Translations under genes and position numbers: made by a program
In this document: positions 1 to 7,264 of the stretch, piece by piece
Position numbering within the stretch: position 1 is the stretch's first letter
Layout: every line of letters begins with the position of its first letter
Notes under the pieces: generated by a model
Seen by the model: the letters and a program-made list of their open reading frames with translations, nothing else
What the model was told of the DNA's origin: nothing
Databases searched by the model: none
Assembly (NCBI GenBank): GCA_021798435.1
Contig: JAJZGN010000034.1
Coordinates: 1-12,900, forward strand
Reading direction: 5' to 3'
DNA length: 12,900 bases
Source: a bacterium
GTDB lineage: Bacteria; Chloroflexota; Dormibacteria; Aeolococcales; Bog-877

Positions 1-592
1 CTACATCCCGGTCCCGGAGCGCCCCATAGACCAGCCCTTCCTGATGCCCATCGAGGATGTGTTCTCGATCGAAGGTCGGGGCACGGTGGTCACGGGCCGG
101 ATCGAGCGCGGCCTGGTGAAGGTGAACGACCAGGTGGAGATCGTGGGGATCCGCGACACCGCCAAGACGGTGGTGACCGGGGTGGAGATGTTCCACAAGC
201 TGCTGGACCAGGGGGAGGCGGGCATGAACTGCGGCTGCCTCCTGCGGGGGGTCAAGCGGGACGAGGTCGAGCGGGGCCAGGTGCTGGCCAAGCCCAGCAC
301 CATGCGGCCCCACACTGAGTTCGGGGCCCAGGTCTACGTCCTGACCAAGGACGAGGGTGGGAGGCACACCGCCTTCTTCAGCAACTACCGGCCCCAGTTC
401 TACATCCGCACCACCGACGTCACCGGCCAGGTGGCCCTCCCGGAGGGTCGCGAGCTGGTCATGCCGGGCGACAACGTCGAGCTCAAGGTCTCCCTCATCA
501 CCCCGGTCGCGGTCGAGGAGGGGATGCGGTTCGCCATTCGCGAGGGCGGCCGGACCGTGGGCGCCGGCGTGGTCACCAAGATCGACAAGTAG
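1..592 (+). CDS. tuf: Elongation factor Tu, 3' part (5' end outside window)
   Basis: EF-Tu is the GTPase that delivers aminoacyl-tRNA to the ribosomal A site. Only about 196 codons are present; the first complete codon is at base 2 and the reading frame is open to the window edge. The fragment holds the end of the linker, then domain 2 (VFSIEGRGTVVTGRIERG, LLRGVKRDEVERGQVLAKP) and domain 3 (KDEGGRHTAFF, YRPQFYIRTTDVTG, MPGDNVELKV, FAIREGGRTVGAGVV). It ends at a TAG. The G domain lies upstream of the window, so the nucleotide-binding motifs cannot be checked. Identity is certain from long motif matches. One odd patch is GMNCGCLLRG at bases 221-250, where most EF-Tus have a form like GDNVGxLLRG. 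The gene sits directly before rpsJ, as expected where the str and S10 clusters are joined. Confidence 0.98.
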   Translation, partial: YIPVPERPIDQPFLMPIEDVFSIEGRGTVVTGRIERGLVKVNDQVEIVGIRDTAKTVVTGVEMFHKLLDQGEAGMNCGCLLRGVKRDEVERGQVLAKPSTMRPHTEFGAQVYVLTKDEGGRHTAFFSNYRPQFYIRTTDVTGQVALPEGRELVMPGDNVELKVSLITPVAVEEGMRFAIREGGRTVGAGVVTKIDK

Positions 593-620
593 GCCGCAGG
601 GAATCGGTTAGAGAGCAGAA

Positions 621-926
621 ATGGCACAGCGCATTCGGATCCGGCTCAAGGCCTATGACCACCGGGTCCTGGACCAAGCGGCGGCTCGCATCGTGGAGAC
701 CGCGGCTCGGAACCAGGCCCAGGTGATGGGTCCGGTGCCGCTGCCGACGGAGATCAATAAGTACACGGTGATCCGGGGCCCGTTCATTGACAAGGACTCG
801 CGAGAGCAGTTCGAGATGCGGACCCACAAGCGGATCCTGGACATTCTCGATCCCAATCCCAAGGTGGTAGACGCCTTGATGCATCTCAATCTGCCCAGCG
901 GCGTCAACATCGAGATCAAGCTCTGA
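621..926 (+). CDS. rpsJ: 30S ribosomal protein S10
   Basis: S10 is a 30S head protein that also serves as NusE in transcription antitermination. The 101-residue product has the usual length and the family pattern: IRIRLKAYDHRVLDQAA at the N terminus, GPVPLPTEINKYTVIRGP in the middle loop, and REQFEMRTHKRILDI followed by the LPSGVNIEIKL end. ATG at 621 is the only sensible start, with a weak purine-rich GAGAG upstream. It follows tuf after 28 bases and overlaps rplC by one base (TGATG), so translation of the two is probably coupled. No long leader precedes it, so the S10-leader/L4 autoregulation known from E. coli is not visible here. Confidence 0.98.
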   Translation: MAQRIRIRLKAYDHRVLDQAAARIVETAARNQAQVMGPVPLPTEINKYTVIRGPFIDKDSREQFEMRTHKRILDILDPNPKVVDALMHLNLPSGVNIEIKL

Positions 927-1570
927 TGACAACCGCTCTGCTGGCCCGGAAAGTGGGTATGGCCCAGGTCTTCGGGGAAGATGGCCGCTGCTTTGGGGTC
1001 ACCGTTCTCGAGGCCGGGCCCTGCCCAGTGGTCCAGGTCAAGACCGCGGCCGCGGACGGCTACGATGCCGTCCAGATCGGCTTCGGTCCGGTCCGTCGAC
1101 GCGCCGTGAACCGGGCGCAGGCCGGTCACTTCGAGGCCGCGGGGGTGGAGCCCAAGCGGCACCTGCGCGAGGTCCGAGGGGCTGCGGCGGGGGAGGCTGG
1201 GGAGATCCTCACCGTGTCCTCGTTTGAGGTGGGAGCTGAGGTCGACGTCACGGGGGTCAGCAAGGGCAAGGGGTTCGCCGGCCAGCACAAGCGGCACAAC
1301 TTCGGTCGCGGCCCGGTGACTCACGGTAGCCACAACATCCGGCAGCCGGGATCGGTGGGGTCGGTGGATGCCGCCCGCACCCTGCGCGGCCTCAAGATGG
1401 CAGGTCACCTCGGAGATCGGCGCAGCACGGTGCAGCGCCTGGAGGTGTTCCGGGTCGACGCCGAGCGCAACCTGCTCCTGGTCAAGGGGGCGGTACCCGG
1501 TGCCAACGGCGGGACACTCATGGTGCGCAGCTCCCAGCCTCGGATCCGCAAGCCCCGGGGGCAGCGCTGA
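926..1570 (+). CDS. rplC: 50S ribosomal protein L3
   Basis: L3 is an early 50S assembly protein whose long loop reaches towards the peptidyl-transferase centre. The 214-residue product starts LLARKVGMAQVF, matching the family's N terminus. It carries the signature region from about residue 108 (GVSKGKGFAGQHKRHNFGRG, then THGSHNIRQPGSVG) and ends with the typical LKMAGHLGDRR and VDAERNLLLVKGAVPG blocks. The enterobacterial IGQNQTPG stretch with a methylated Gln is replaced by VGSVDAARTL, common outside Proteobacteria. The ATG overlaps the rpsJ stop by one base, and its own stop overlaps the rplD start in the same way. The identity is secure. Confidence 0.98.
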   Translation: MTTALLARKVGMAQVFGEDGRCFGVTVLEAGPCPVVQVKTAAADGYDAVQIGFGPVRRRAVNRAQAGHFEAAGVEPKRHLREVRGAAAGEAGEILTVSSFEVGAEVDVTGVSKGKGFAGQHKRHNFGRGPVTHGSHNIRQPGSVGSVDAARTLRGLKMAGHLGDRRSTVQRLEVFRVDAERNLLLVKGAVPGANGGTLMVRSSQPRIRKPRGQR

Positions 1571-2193
1571 TGGCCACTGCGGTTGTGCGGGGGCCGGAGG
1601 GCGACGCCACGGGTGACTACGAGCTGCCCTCAGCGGTCTTCGGGCAGGAGGTCAACCAGGGGGTGCTGCACCAGGCGGCCGTGCGCCAGATGGCCGGTGC
1701 CCGCCAGGGTACCCATGACACCAAGACCCGGGGCGAGGTGAGCGGTGGAGGGAGGAAGCCGTACCGCCAGAAGGGCACCGGCCGCGCCCGCCAGGGGTCG
1801 ACCAGGGCTCCCCACTTCCGCGGGGGTGGCACCGTCTTCGGACCCACCCCGCGCAGCTATGCCCTGGCCATGCCTCGCAAGCAGCGGCGCCTGGCGCTGC
1901 GCGCGGCACTCTCCGCGAAGGCCACCGATGGGGCCGTGCAGGTGGTCGACGAGTTGCACTTCGACGCTCCCCGGACCCGGCGAATGGCGGCATTTCTGGA
2001 CCAGGCCGGAGCGGGGCGGAGGGTGCTTCTGGTGGTGGAGGGACGGGACCCCAACCTGGAGCTCTCGGCGCGCAACATCCCCCAGCTGAAGGTGATCCAG
2101 GCGAGCAACCTCGGGGTCCGCGACGTCATGGTCGCCGACACCCTGATCTTCCGGCGGGCGGCCCTGGACCTCGTGGTGGAGCATCTCGGATGA
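1570..2193 (+). CDS. rplD: 50S ribosomal protein L4
   Basis: L4 lines the peptide exit tunnel and binds 23S rRNA domain I; in E. coli it also represses its own operon. The 207-residue product has the basic extended loop at about residues 59-77 (GGGRKPYRQKGTGRARQGS, then RAPHFRGGGTVFGP), which is the tunnel loop. The globular C-terminal part has the RNIPQLKVIQASNLGVRDVMVADTL pattern. Length is normal. It starts on the TGATG overlap with rplC and ends in a 4-base ATGA overlap with rplW. No L4-responsive leader RNA is apparent ahead of rpsJ, so autoregulation cannot be claimed. Confidence 0.98.
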   Translation: MATAVVRGPEGDATGDYELPSAVFGQEVNQGVLHQAAVRQMAGARQGTHDTKTRGEVSGGGRKPYRQKGTGRARQGSTRAPHFRGGGTVFGPTPRSYALAMPRKQRRLALRAALSAKATDGAVQVVDELHFDAPRTRRMAAFLDQAGAGRRVLLVVEGRDPNLELSARNIPQLKVIQASNLGVRDVMVADTLIFRRAALDLVVEHLG

Positions 2194-2492
2194 AGCAGCC
2201 ATCTGAGATCATCCTGCGCCCGGTGATCAGCGAGAAGTCGTACGCCGGGATGGCGCAGCGCCGGTATGTGTTCAAGGTGGCCAGCAGCGCCAACAAGATC
2301 GAGGTTAAGCAAGCGGTGGAGCAGGCCTTCAAGGTTCGCGCCGCCACCGTCAACGTGATGGTGGTGAAGGGCAAGGTCAGGACCCGGATGCGCCGGGGCG
2401 GCCGCATAGTCGGCCGCAGCCGGGACTGGAAGAAGGCCGTGGTGACGCTGGCCCCCGGCGAGACCATCGCCAACCTTTTCGAGGGGGTGTGA
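2190..2492 (+). CDS. rplW: 50S ribosomal protein L23
   Basis: L23 sits at the tunnel exit and is the docking site for trigger factor and SRP. The 100-residue product has the family features: ILRPVISEKSY at the start, the VFKVASSANKIEVKQAVEQAFKV core, and the internal loop rich in Arg/Gly (RTRMRRGGRIVGRSRDWKKAVVTL). The start ATG forms an ATGA overlap with rplD and is preceded by TGGAG at suitable spacing. It is separated by one base from rplB. Confidence 0.98.
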   Translation: MKQPSEIILRPVISEKSYAGMAQRRYVFKVASSANKIEVKQAVEQAFKVRAATVNVMVVKGKVRTRMRRGGRIVGRSRDWKKAVVTLAPGETIANLFEGV

Positions 2493-2493
2493 G

Positions 2494-3318
2494 ATGCCGG
2501 TAAAGCGATACGATCCCACCTCCCCAGGGCGCCGGTTCATGAGCGTCAGCTCCTTCGAGGAGGTGACGCGGAAGGGACCCGAGCGCTCCCTGACGGTGGC
2601 CCTCAAGAAGCACGCCGGCCGCAATGCCACCGGTCGCGTCACCGTCCGCCACCGAGGTGGGGGCCATCGGCGGATGTATCGGATCATCGACTTCCGGCGC
2701 GACAAGCTGGACGTCCCGGGGCGGGTGGCGGCCATCGAATACGACCCCAACCGCAGCGCCCGGATCGCGCTCGTCAACTACCGGGACGGCGAGAAGCGGT
2801 ACATCCTGGCTCCCGACGGCCTCTGTGTGGGCGACTCGATCATGGCCGGGGAGAAGGCCGAGATCCGGGCGGGGCACTCCCTGCCGCTGAGCCGCATCCC
2901 CCTCGGCACCACCCTCCACAACCTGGAGGTGCAGGTGGGCCGGGGCGGGCAGCTGGTGCGAAGCGCCGGGGTGGGCGCCCAGCTGGTCGCCAAGGAGGGA
3001 AAGTACGCGCAGCTGCGGATGCCCTCCGGGGAGGTGCGCCTGATCGATGTCCGCTGCCGGGCCACCATCGGCCAGGTTGGTAACTCGGATCACTCCAATG
3101 AGGTTGTGGGCAAGGCGGGCAAGAGCCGCTGGCGAGGGATGCGCCCCTCGGTGAGGGGTTCGACTATGAACCCCTTCGACCACCCCCATGGCGGAGGCGA
3201 GGGCCGTTCCGGTCCCGGTGGGCATCCCCAGACGCCCTGGGGCAAGCCCGCTCTGGGCCACAGGACCCGCAACAACAAGGCGACGGACGCCATGATCGTG
3301 CGAAGGAGACGCAAGTAG
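2494..3318 (+). CDS. rplB: 50S ribosomal protein L2
   Basis: L2 is the most conserved large-subunit protein, needed for subunit association and peptidyl-transferase function. The 274-residue product shows MPVKRYDPTSPGRRFM at the N terminus, HRGGGHRRMYRIIDFRR at about 53-69, the KEGKYAQLRMPSGEVRLI segment, and the signature NPFDHPHGGGEGR whose DHPHGGGEGR begins near residue 229; this contains the functionally important His. It ends in the expected MIVRRRRK basic tail. A good ribosome-binding site (GAGGGGG, 2481-2487) lies six bases before the ATG, inside the end of rplW. All key residues seem intact. Confidence 0.99.
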   Translation: MPVKRYDPTSPGRRFMSVSSFEEVTRKGPERSLTVALKKHAGRNATGRVTVRHRGGGHRRMYRIIDFRRDKLDVPGRVAAIEYDPNRSARIALVNYRDGEKRYILAPDGLCVGDSIMAGEKAEIRAGHSLPLSRIPLGTTLHNLEVQVGRGGQLVRSAGVGAQLVAKEGKYAQLRMPSGEVRLIDVRCRATIGQVGNSDHSNEVVGKAGKSRWRGMRPSVRGSTMNPFDHPHGGGEGRSGPGGHPQTPWGKPALGHRTRNNKATDAMIVRRRRK

Positions 3319-3322
3319 CAGG

Positions 3323-3607
3323 ATGAGCAGATCCGTCAAGAAGGGGCCCTTCTGTGACCCCTCGCTGCTGAAGAAGGTCATCGAGATGAACCGCTCCAAG
3401 GAGCGGCGGGTGATCCGCACCTGGTCGCGACGCAGCGACATCTTCCCGGAGATGCTGGGGCACACGCTGGCCGTCCATGACGGGCGCAAGCACGTTCCCG
3501 TTCTGGTCACCGAGGCCATGGTTGGGCACAAGCTGGGCGAGTTCGTCCCCACCCGCCGCTTCCGCGGCCACGGCCATCACACCGAGCGCAGCTCGGCGCT
3601 CAAATAG
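3323..3607 (+). CDS. rpsS: 30S ribosomal protein S19
   Basis: S19 is a 30S head protein close to the A-site finger and the subunit bridge. The 94-residue product has SRSVKKGPF at the start, IRTWSRRSDIFPEMLGHT, the VHDGRKHVPVLVTEAMVGHKLGEF block (VGHKLGEF at residues 67-74) and the RRFRGHGHH end. An AAGGAG (3303-3308) lies 14 bases before the ATG, a rather long spacing. The gene starts four bases after rplB and precedes rplV by 11 bases. Confidence 0.98.
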   Translation: MSRSVKKGPFCDPSLLKKVIEMNRSKERRVIRTWSRRSDIFPEMLGHTLAVHDGRKHVPVLVTEAMVGHKLGEFVPTRRFRGHGHHTERSSALK

Positions 3608-3618
3608 GCGGGTCGAGA

Positions 3619-4032
3619 ATGCAGGTGACAGCCACCGCCAAATGGGTCAGGGTGCCGGCTCGGAAGGCCCGCTTGGTCGCCGAAGTCGTCCAGGGCATGG
3701 CGGTCGACGATGCCCTAACCGTGTTATCCTTCATGCCTCAGGCGGCAGCCCTGGACGTGGGCAAGGTGGTGCGTTCGGCCGCCGCCAACGCGGAGAACAA
3801 CTTCAGCCTCGACCGCGGCCGCCTGCGGCTGGTTCGGCTGGAGGTCGATGGGGGTCCCATCATCAAGCGCTTCCGGCCCCGGGCGCGCGGTTCGTCGTAT
3901 TCGATCTTCAAAAGGACGTGTCATCTCCGGGCGACCGTCGAGGACAACCTCGAGCGCTCCTCGCGGTCCCGGGTCCGGCCGACGCGTTCAGCTTCCGTGG
4001 AGAGTGCCAGCAATGACGCCGAGGAGGAGTAG
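3619..4032 (+). CDS. rplV: 50S ribosomal protein L22
   Basis: L22 spans the 50S wall and its beta-hairpin lines the exit tunnel constriction. The 137-residue product contains the VPARKARLVAEVVQGM motif, the helix with VVRSAAANAENNF, and the hairpin/end region IIKRFRPRARGSSYSIFKRTCHL. The globular family core ends near residue 111. About 26 further residues (112-137, from base 3952) form a low-complexity tail, first Ser/Arg-rich and then acidic (ending DAEEE), which is absent from the short E. coli protein. The start ATG has only a weak binding site upstream. It is followed after eight bases by rpsC. Confidence 0.97.
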   Translation: MQVTATAKWVRVPARKARLVAEVVQGMAVDDALTVLSFMPQAAALDVGKVVRSAAANAENNFSLDRGRLRLVRLEVDGGPIIKRFRPRARGSSYSIFKRTCHLRATVEDNLERSSRSRVRPTRSASVESASNDAEEE

Positions 4033-4040
4033 GTAGGGAA

Positions 4041-5021
4041 GTGGGACAGAAGGTCCATCCCAACGGCTTCCGCCTGGGCGTCTATCGCAACTGGGACGCG
4101 CGCTGGTACGCCAGCGGACCGGAGTACACCAAGCTTCTCCAGGAAGACCTGGCCATGCGCCAGCTGATCATGGGCCGCCTCAAGAACGCCAGCGTGGCCC
4201 GGATCGAGACCGAGAGGTCGGCGAATCAGCTGACCGTCGTCATCCACACCGCCAAGCCCGGGATCGTGATCGGTCGCAGCGGTGCCGCCGTGGATGCTCT
4301 GCGGGACAACCTGGAGCGCATCTCCGGAAAGAAGGTGCGGGTGACCATTCAGGAGATCAAGACGCCCGAGCTGGACGCCCGGCTCCTGGCGGAGAACGTC
4401 GCCGGGCAGCTGGAGAAGCGCATCGCCTTTCGGCGGGCGGTGAAGCAGTCGGTGATGCGCTCCATGCGGGCTGGCGCCAAGGGGGTGAAGATCCAGGTCT
4501 CCGGTCGGCTCGGAGGCGGCGACATGAGCCGGCGCGAGTGGGACCGAGATGGCCGGGTGCCCCTCCACACACTGCGCGCGGATGTGGAGTTCGGTCAGGC
4601 CGAGGCCAAGACCACCTCGGGGCAGATCGGGGTCAGCGTCTGGATCTACCGGGGCGACTTCCCGACAGAGACCGTCGCCGCGGCCGAGGCGCCCGCCTCG
4701 GCCGCCCGCCCCGCCGCCAGAGCGGCCGAGGCGGAGGCCGCCTTCGCTTCTGTGGCGGAAGCTACGGTGGCTCCTGTCGCGGAGGCTGGCTCTGAACCTT
4801 CGCTCCCAGAGCCGGAGGTCGTAGCCGAGTCCGCCGCTCCGGTGGGTGTGGAGCCCGTAGTTGAGGCCCAGCCCGCGGTGGCGGAAGCCGAGGCGCCGTC
4901 GGCGCCCAAGCGGCGGGCCGTGCGCAAGGCACCCGCCCCGCCAGCGGCGGGTGACGCCGCCCCCAAGCCTAAGAGGACCTCTCGGAAGGCGGCCGCTCCA
5001 ACCGATGGGGGCGACAGCTGA
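4041..5021 (+). CDS. rpsC: 30S ribosomal protein S3 with long C-terminal tail
   Basis: S3 lies at the mRNA entry channel of the 30S and takes part in the helicase activity on incoming mRNA. The start is GTG with AGGTAGGGAA just before it; MGQKVHPNGFRLGVYRNWDARW is the canonical N terminus. A type-2 KH domain has its GxxG loop as GRSG at residues 78-81. The C-terminal domain includes SGRLGGGDMSRREW and ends at about VWIYRGDFPTE (residues 200-210), where bacterial S3 of ordinary length stops or nearly so. A tail of about 117 residues follows: Ala/Glu/Val/Pro-rich to about residue 289, then Lys/Arg clusters (KRRAVRK from 290, KPKRTSRK) to the end. At 326 residues it is well above the common 205-280. 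It is separated by one base from rplP. Confidence 0.97.
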   Translation: MGQKVHPNGFRLGVYRNWDARWYASGPEYTKLLQEDLAMRQLIMGRLKNASVARIETERSANQLTVVIHTAKPGIVIGRSGAAVDALRDNLERISGKKVRVTIQEIKTPELDARLLAENVAGQLEKRIAFRRAVKQSVMRSMRAGAKGVKIQVSGRLGGGDMSRREWDRDGRVPLHTLRADVEFGQAEAKTTSGQIGVSVWIYRGDFPTETVAAAEAPASAARPAARAAEAEAAFASVAEATVAPVAEAGSEPSLPEPEVVAESAAPVGVEPVVEAQPAVAEAEAPSAPKRRAVRKAPAPPAAGDAAPKPKRTSRKAAAPTDGGDS

Positions 5022-5022
5022 G

Positions 5023-5453
<431 letters not shown>

Positions 5454-5457
<4 letters not shown>

Positions 5458-5678
5458 GCAAGCATCAGGGAGAGCTGCAGCTCCTTCGGGAGCAGGACGA
5501 CCTGGGCCTGGAGCAGCTGGTCGGGGAACGCCGCCAGGAGTTGCTGCAGTTGCGCCTTCAGAGGGCCACTGGTCAGTTGGAGCAGCACCGCCGCATCCGG
5601 GAGGTCCGGCGCGGGATCGCCCGGGTGGAGACGCTCCTGCGGGCCCGGCGGCTCACGGATCTTGCGGAGGAGGGCTGA
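5454..5678 (+). CDS. rpmC: 50S ribosomal protein L29
   Basis: L29 is a small two-helix protein at the tunnel exit beside L23. The reading frame begins at GTG 5454, in a GTGA overlap with the rplP stop and with a near-perfect binding site six bases before it, giving 74 residues. The diagnostic stretch is ERRQELLQLRLQRATGQLEQ followed by HRRIREVRRGIARVETLL, the classic L29 pattern (RFQxATGQLxNxxRIRxVRRxIARIxT). An ATG-only search misses this start and would report a longer upstream frame. It ends in a TGATG overlap with rpsQ. Position between rplP and rpsQ is the conserved one. Confidence 0.97.
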
Positions 5679-5947
5679 TGGTGGAGGAAGCCGAAGCCCG
5701 AGCCCGGCGCAAGGTCCGGGTCGGAGTCGTGGTCAGCGACCGGATGGACAAGACCGTGGTGGTTCAGGTCGAGGACCTGCGCGCCCACAACCTGTATCGC
5801 AAGGTGATGCGGCGGCGGCGGCGCTTCCAGGCCCACGATGAGGTCAACGAGTGCCGCAACGGCGACCGGGTTCGGATCATGGAGACCCGCCCCCTCAGCC
5901 GCACCAAGCGGTGGCGGGTGGTGGAAATCGTGGAGCGGGCACGCTGA
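5678..5947 (+). CDS. rpsQ: 30S ribosomal protein S17
   Basis: S17 is a primary 16S rRNA-binding protein with an OB fold. The 89-residue product contains the strand pattern VRVGVVVSDRMDKTVVVQVE at about residues 13-32, then the loop region HNLYRKVMRRRRRFQAHDE, and the NGDRVRIMETRPLSRTKRWRVVEIVE end that marks the family. A short acidic/basic N-terminal lead (VEEAEARARRK) precedes the core. GGAGGAGGG sits just before the ATG, which overlaps the rpmC stop by one base. rplN begins three bases after its stop. Confidence 0.98.
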   Translation: MVEEAEARARRKVRVGVVVSDRMDKTVVVQVEDLRAHNLYRKVMRRRRRFQAHDEVNECRNGDRVRIMETRPLSRTKRWRVVEIVERAR

Positions 5948-5950
5948 GCG

Positions 5951-6319
5951 ATGATTCAGCAGGAGACGGTGCTCAAGGTGGCTGACAACAGCGGTGCCCG
6001 GGAGATCCTGTGCATTCGGGTCCTGGGAGGGTCCTACCGCCGCTATGCCTCCTTGGGCGACATCATCGTCGCCGCCGTCAAGGTCGCCCAGCCCAACTCC
6101 GGGGTCAAGAAGGGCGACGTGGTGAAGGCGGTGGTGGTCCGGACGGCGAAGGAGTACCGCCGCCCGGATGGCACCCGGATCCGCTTCGACGACAACGCCG
6201 CGGTCCTCATCAATCCCCAGAACAATCCGCGGGGCACAAGGATCTTCGGTCCGGTGGCCCGGGAGCTGCGGGAGCGCAACTTCATGAAGATCGTCTCCCT
6301 CGCTCCGGAGGTGCTCTGA
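5951..6319 (+). CDS. rplN: 50S ribosomal protein L14
   Basis: L14 is at the subunit interface and forms intersubunit bridges; it is also the target of the silencing factor RsfS. The 122-residue product has the standard length and shows MIQQETVLKVADNSGARE, GDIIVAAVKVAQPN, KKGDVVKAVVVRTAKEYRRPDGT, FDDNAAVLI and GTRIFGPVARELRERNFMKI, all family blocks. The ribosome-binding site is poor (nearest GGAG about 15 bases upstream), so coupling to rpsQ three bases away is likely. It ends in a TGATG overlap with rplX. Confidence 0.99.
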   Translation: MIQQETVLKVADNSGAREILCIRVLGGSYRRYASLGDIIVAAVKVAQPNSGVKKGDVVKAVVVRTAKEYRRPDGTRIRFDDNAAVLINPQNNPRGTRIFGPVARELRERNFMKIVSLAPEVL

Positions 6320-6702
6320 TGCCGGGCCGGAAGCGAGCGGCTGAGGTGGGCGTTTCCCGGCCCCTGGACATCCGCTCCGGCGACACCGTGGTAGTGATCG
6401 CCGGCTCGGAGCGGGGCAAGCGGGGAGTGGTGCAGCGCACCATGTCCGCGGAGCGGCGGCTTGTCGTCGAGGGGGTGAACATCCGCAAGCGCCACCAGCG
6501 CTCCGGGCAGCAGCGTGGCGGCACGACCGCGCTTCAGGGCGGAATCATTGACTTCCCGGCGCCGCTGGCGTACAGCAACGTGCAGCTCGTTTGCCCCAAG
6601 TGTGACCTGCCCACCCGCCTCGGGCACCGGGTCGAGGGAGAGCGGATGGTGCCCTTCTGCAAGCGCTGCAACGAGCCCTACCTGAGGGCGCCGAGAGCAT
6701 GA
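6319..6702 (+). CDS. rplX: 50S ribosomal protein L24, with two CxxC pairs
   Basis: L24 starts 50S assembly by binding 23S rRNA near its 5' end. The product from ATG 6319 is 127 residues. A KOW motif occupies about residues 18-45 (IRSGDTVVVIAGSERGKRGVV), followed by VEGVNIRKRHQ and GGIIDFPAPLAYSNVQLV. The C-terminal part has CPKC at 92-95 and CKRC at 114-117, a probable zinc ribbon present in many bacterial L24s but absent in others. GGAGGT (6307-6312) six bases before the ATG decides the start, although the frame is open further upstream. It shares an ATGA overlap with rplE. Confidence 0.97.
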   Translation: MPGRKRAAEVGVSRPLDIRSGDTVVVIAGSERGKRGVVQRTMSAERRLVVEGVNIRKRHQRSGQQRGGTTALQGGIIDFPAPLAYSNVQLVCPKCDLPTRLGHRVEGERMVPFCKRCNEPYLRAPRA

Positions 6703-7250
6703 GCACGGCGACCAGGCCGAGGTTCGTGGAGCGCTACCGGGAGACCGTGGTTCCCGGGCTGATCGCCGAGTTCGGCTACCTCAACGTGATGCAGGTCCCC
6801 CGGCTGGAGAAGATCGTGGTCAACGTGGGAGTTGGCGAGGCGGTCCAGAACGCCAAGGCGCTGGACGCGGCCACCAACGACCTCCGGGTGATCACCGGCC
6901 AGCAGCCAGCAGTGCGCAAGGCGAGGAAGTCGGTGGCCGCCTTCAAGCTGAGGGCGGGGATGCCGATCGGGCTCAAGGTGACCATGCGTGGCGATCGCAT
7001 GATGGAGTTCCTGGACCGGCTCATCAGCGTCGCCCTGCCGCGGATCCGGGACTTCCGGGGATTGACCACCCACTTCGACGGCCACGGCAACCTCACCCTG
7101 GGGCTGCGGGAGCAGCTGGTCTTTCCGGAGATCGACTACGACAAGATCGACAAGCTGCGCGGGCTGGAGATCACGATCGTTACCACCGCCAGCACCGACG
7201 CCGAGGGGCGCAGCCTTTTGGCCGGGCTGGGCATGCCCTTCAGGCGCTAG
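6699..7250 (+). CDS. rplE: 50S ribosomal protein L5
   Basis: L5 binds 5S rRNA in the central protuberance and contacts the P-site tRNA and S13. The 183-residue product shows RFVERYRETVVPGLIAEFGYLNVMQVPRL, then KIVVNVGVGEAVQN, ITGQQPAVRKARKSVAAFKLR, the GMPIGLKVTMRGDRMMEFLDRL signature and FPEIDYDKIDKLRGLEITIVT. Length and all blocks are normal. It begins on the ATGA overlap with rplX and ends 14 bases before rpsN, one of the larger gaps within the ribosomal-protein run. Confidence 0.99.
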   Translation: MSTATRPRFVERYRETVVPGLIAEFGYLNVMQVPRLEKIVVNVGVGEAVQNAKALDAATNDLRVITGQQPAVRKARKSVAAFKLRAGMPIGLKVTMRGDRMMEFLDRLISVALPRIRDFRGLTTHFDGHGNLTLGLREQLVFPEIDYDKIDKLRGLEITIVTTASTDAEGRSLLAGLGMPFRR

Positions 7251-7252
7251 CG

Positions 7253-7258
7253 AAGGAG
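7253..7258 (+). promoter_or_regulatory. Strong ribosome-binding site for rpsN
   Basis: AAGGAG (within GAAGGAGG, 7252-7259) lies in the rplE-rpsN gap, five to six bases before the TTG at 7265. It fixes this unusual start codon and may compensate for it. Confidence 0.75.
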
Positions 7259-7264
7259 GCCGAG

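Noticed and set aside
2377..3552. 391-codon open frame on the - strand opposite rplB and rpsS
   Set aside because: Mirror frame of highly conserved genes in GC-rich DNA; low-complexity Pro/Gly/His-rich product, no recognisable domain and no ribosome-binding context.
4861..5022. N-terminal extension of the rplP frame into rpsC
   Set aside because: The extension is an out-of-frame reading of the S3 tail; family L16 starts at the ATG at 5023 (MLIPRR).
6010..6318. N-terminal extension of the rplX frame into rplN
   Set aside because: It is out-of-frame reading of L14; a strong GGAGGT before ATG 6319 and the L24 family N terminus fix the start.
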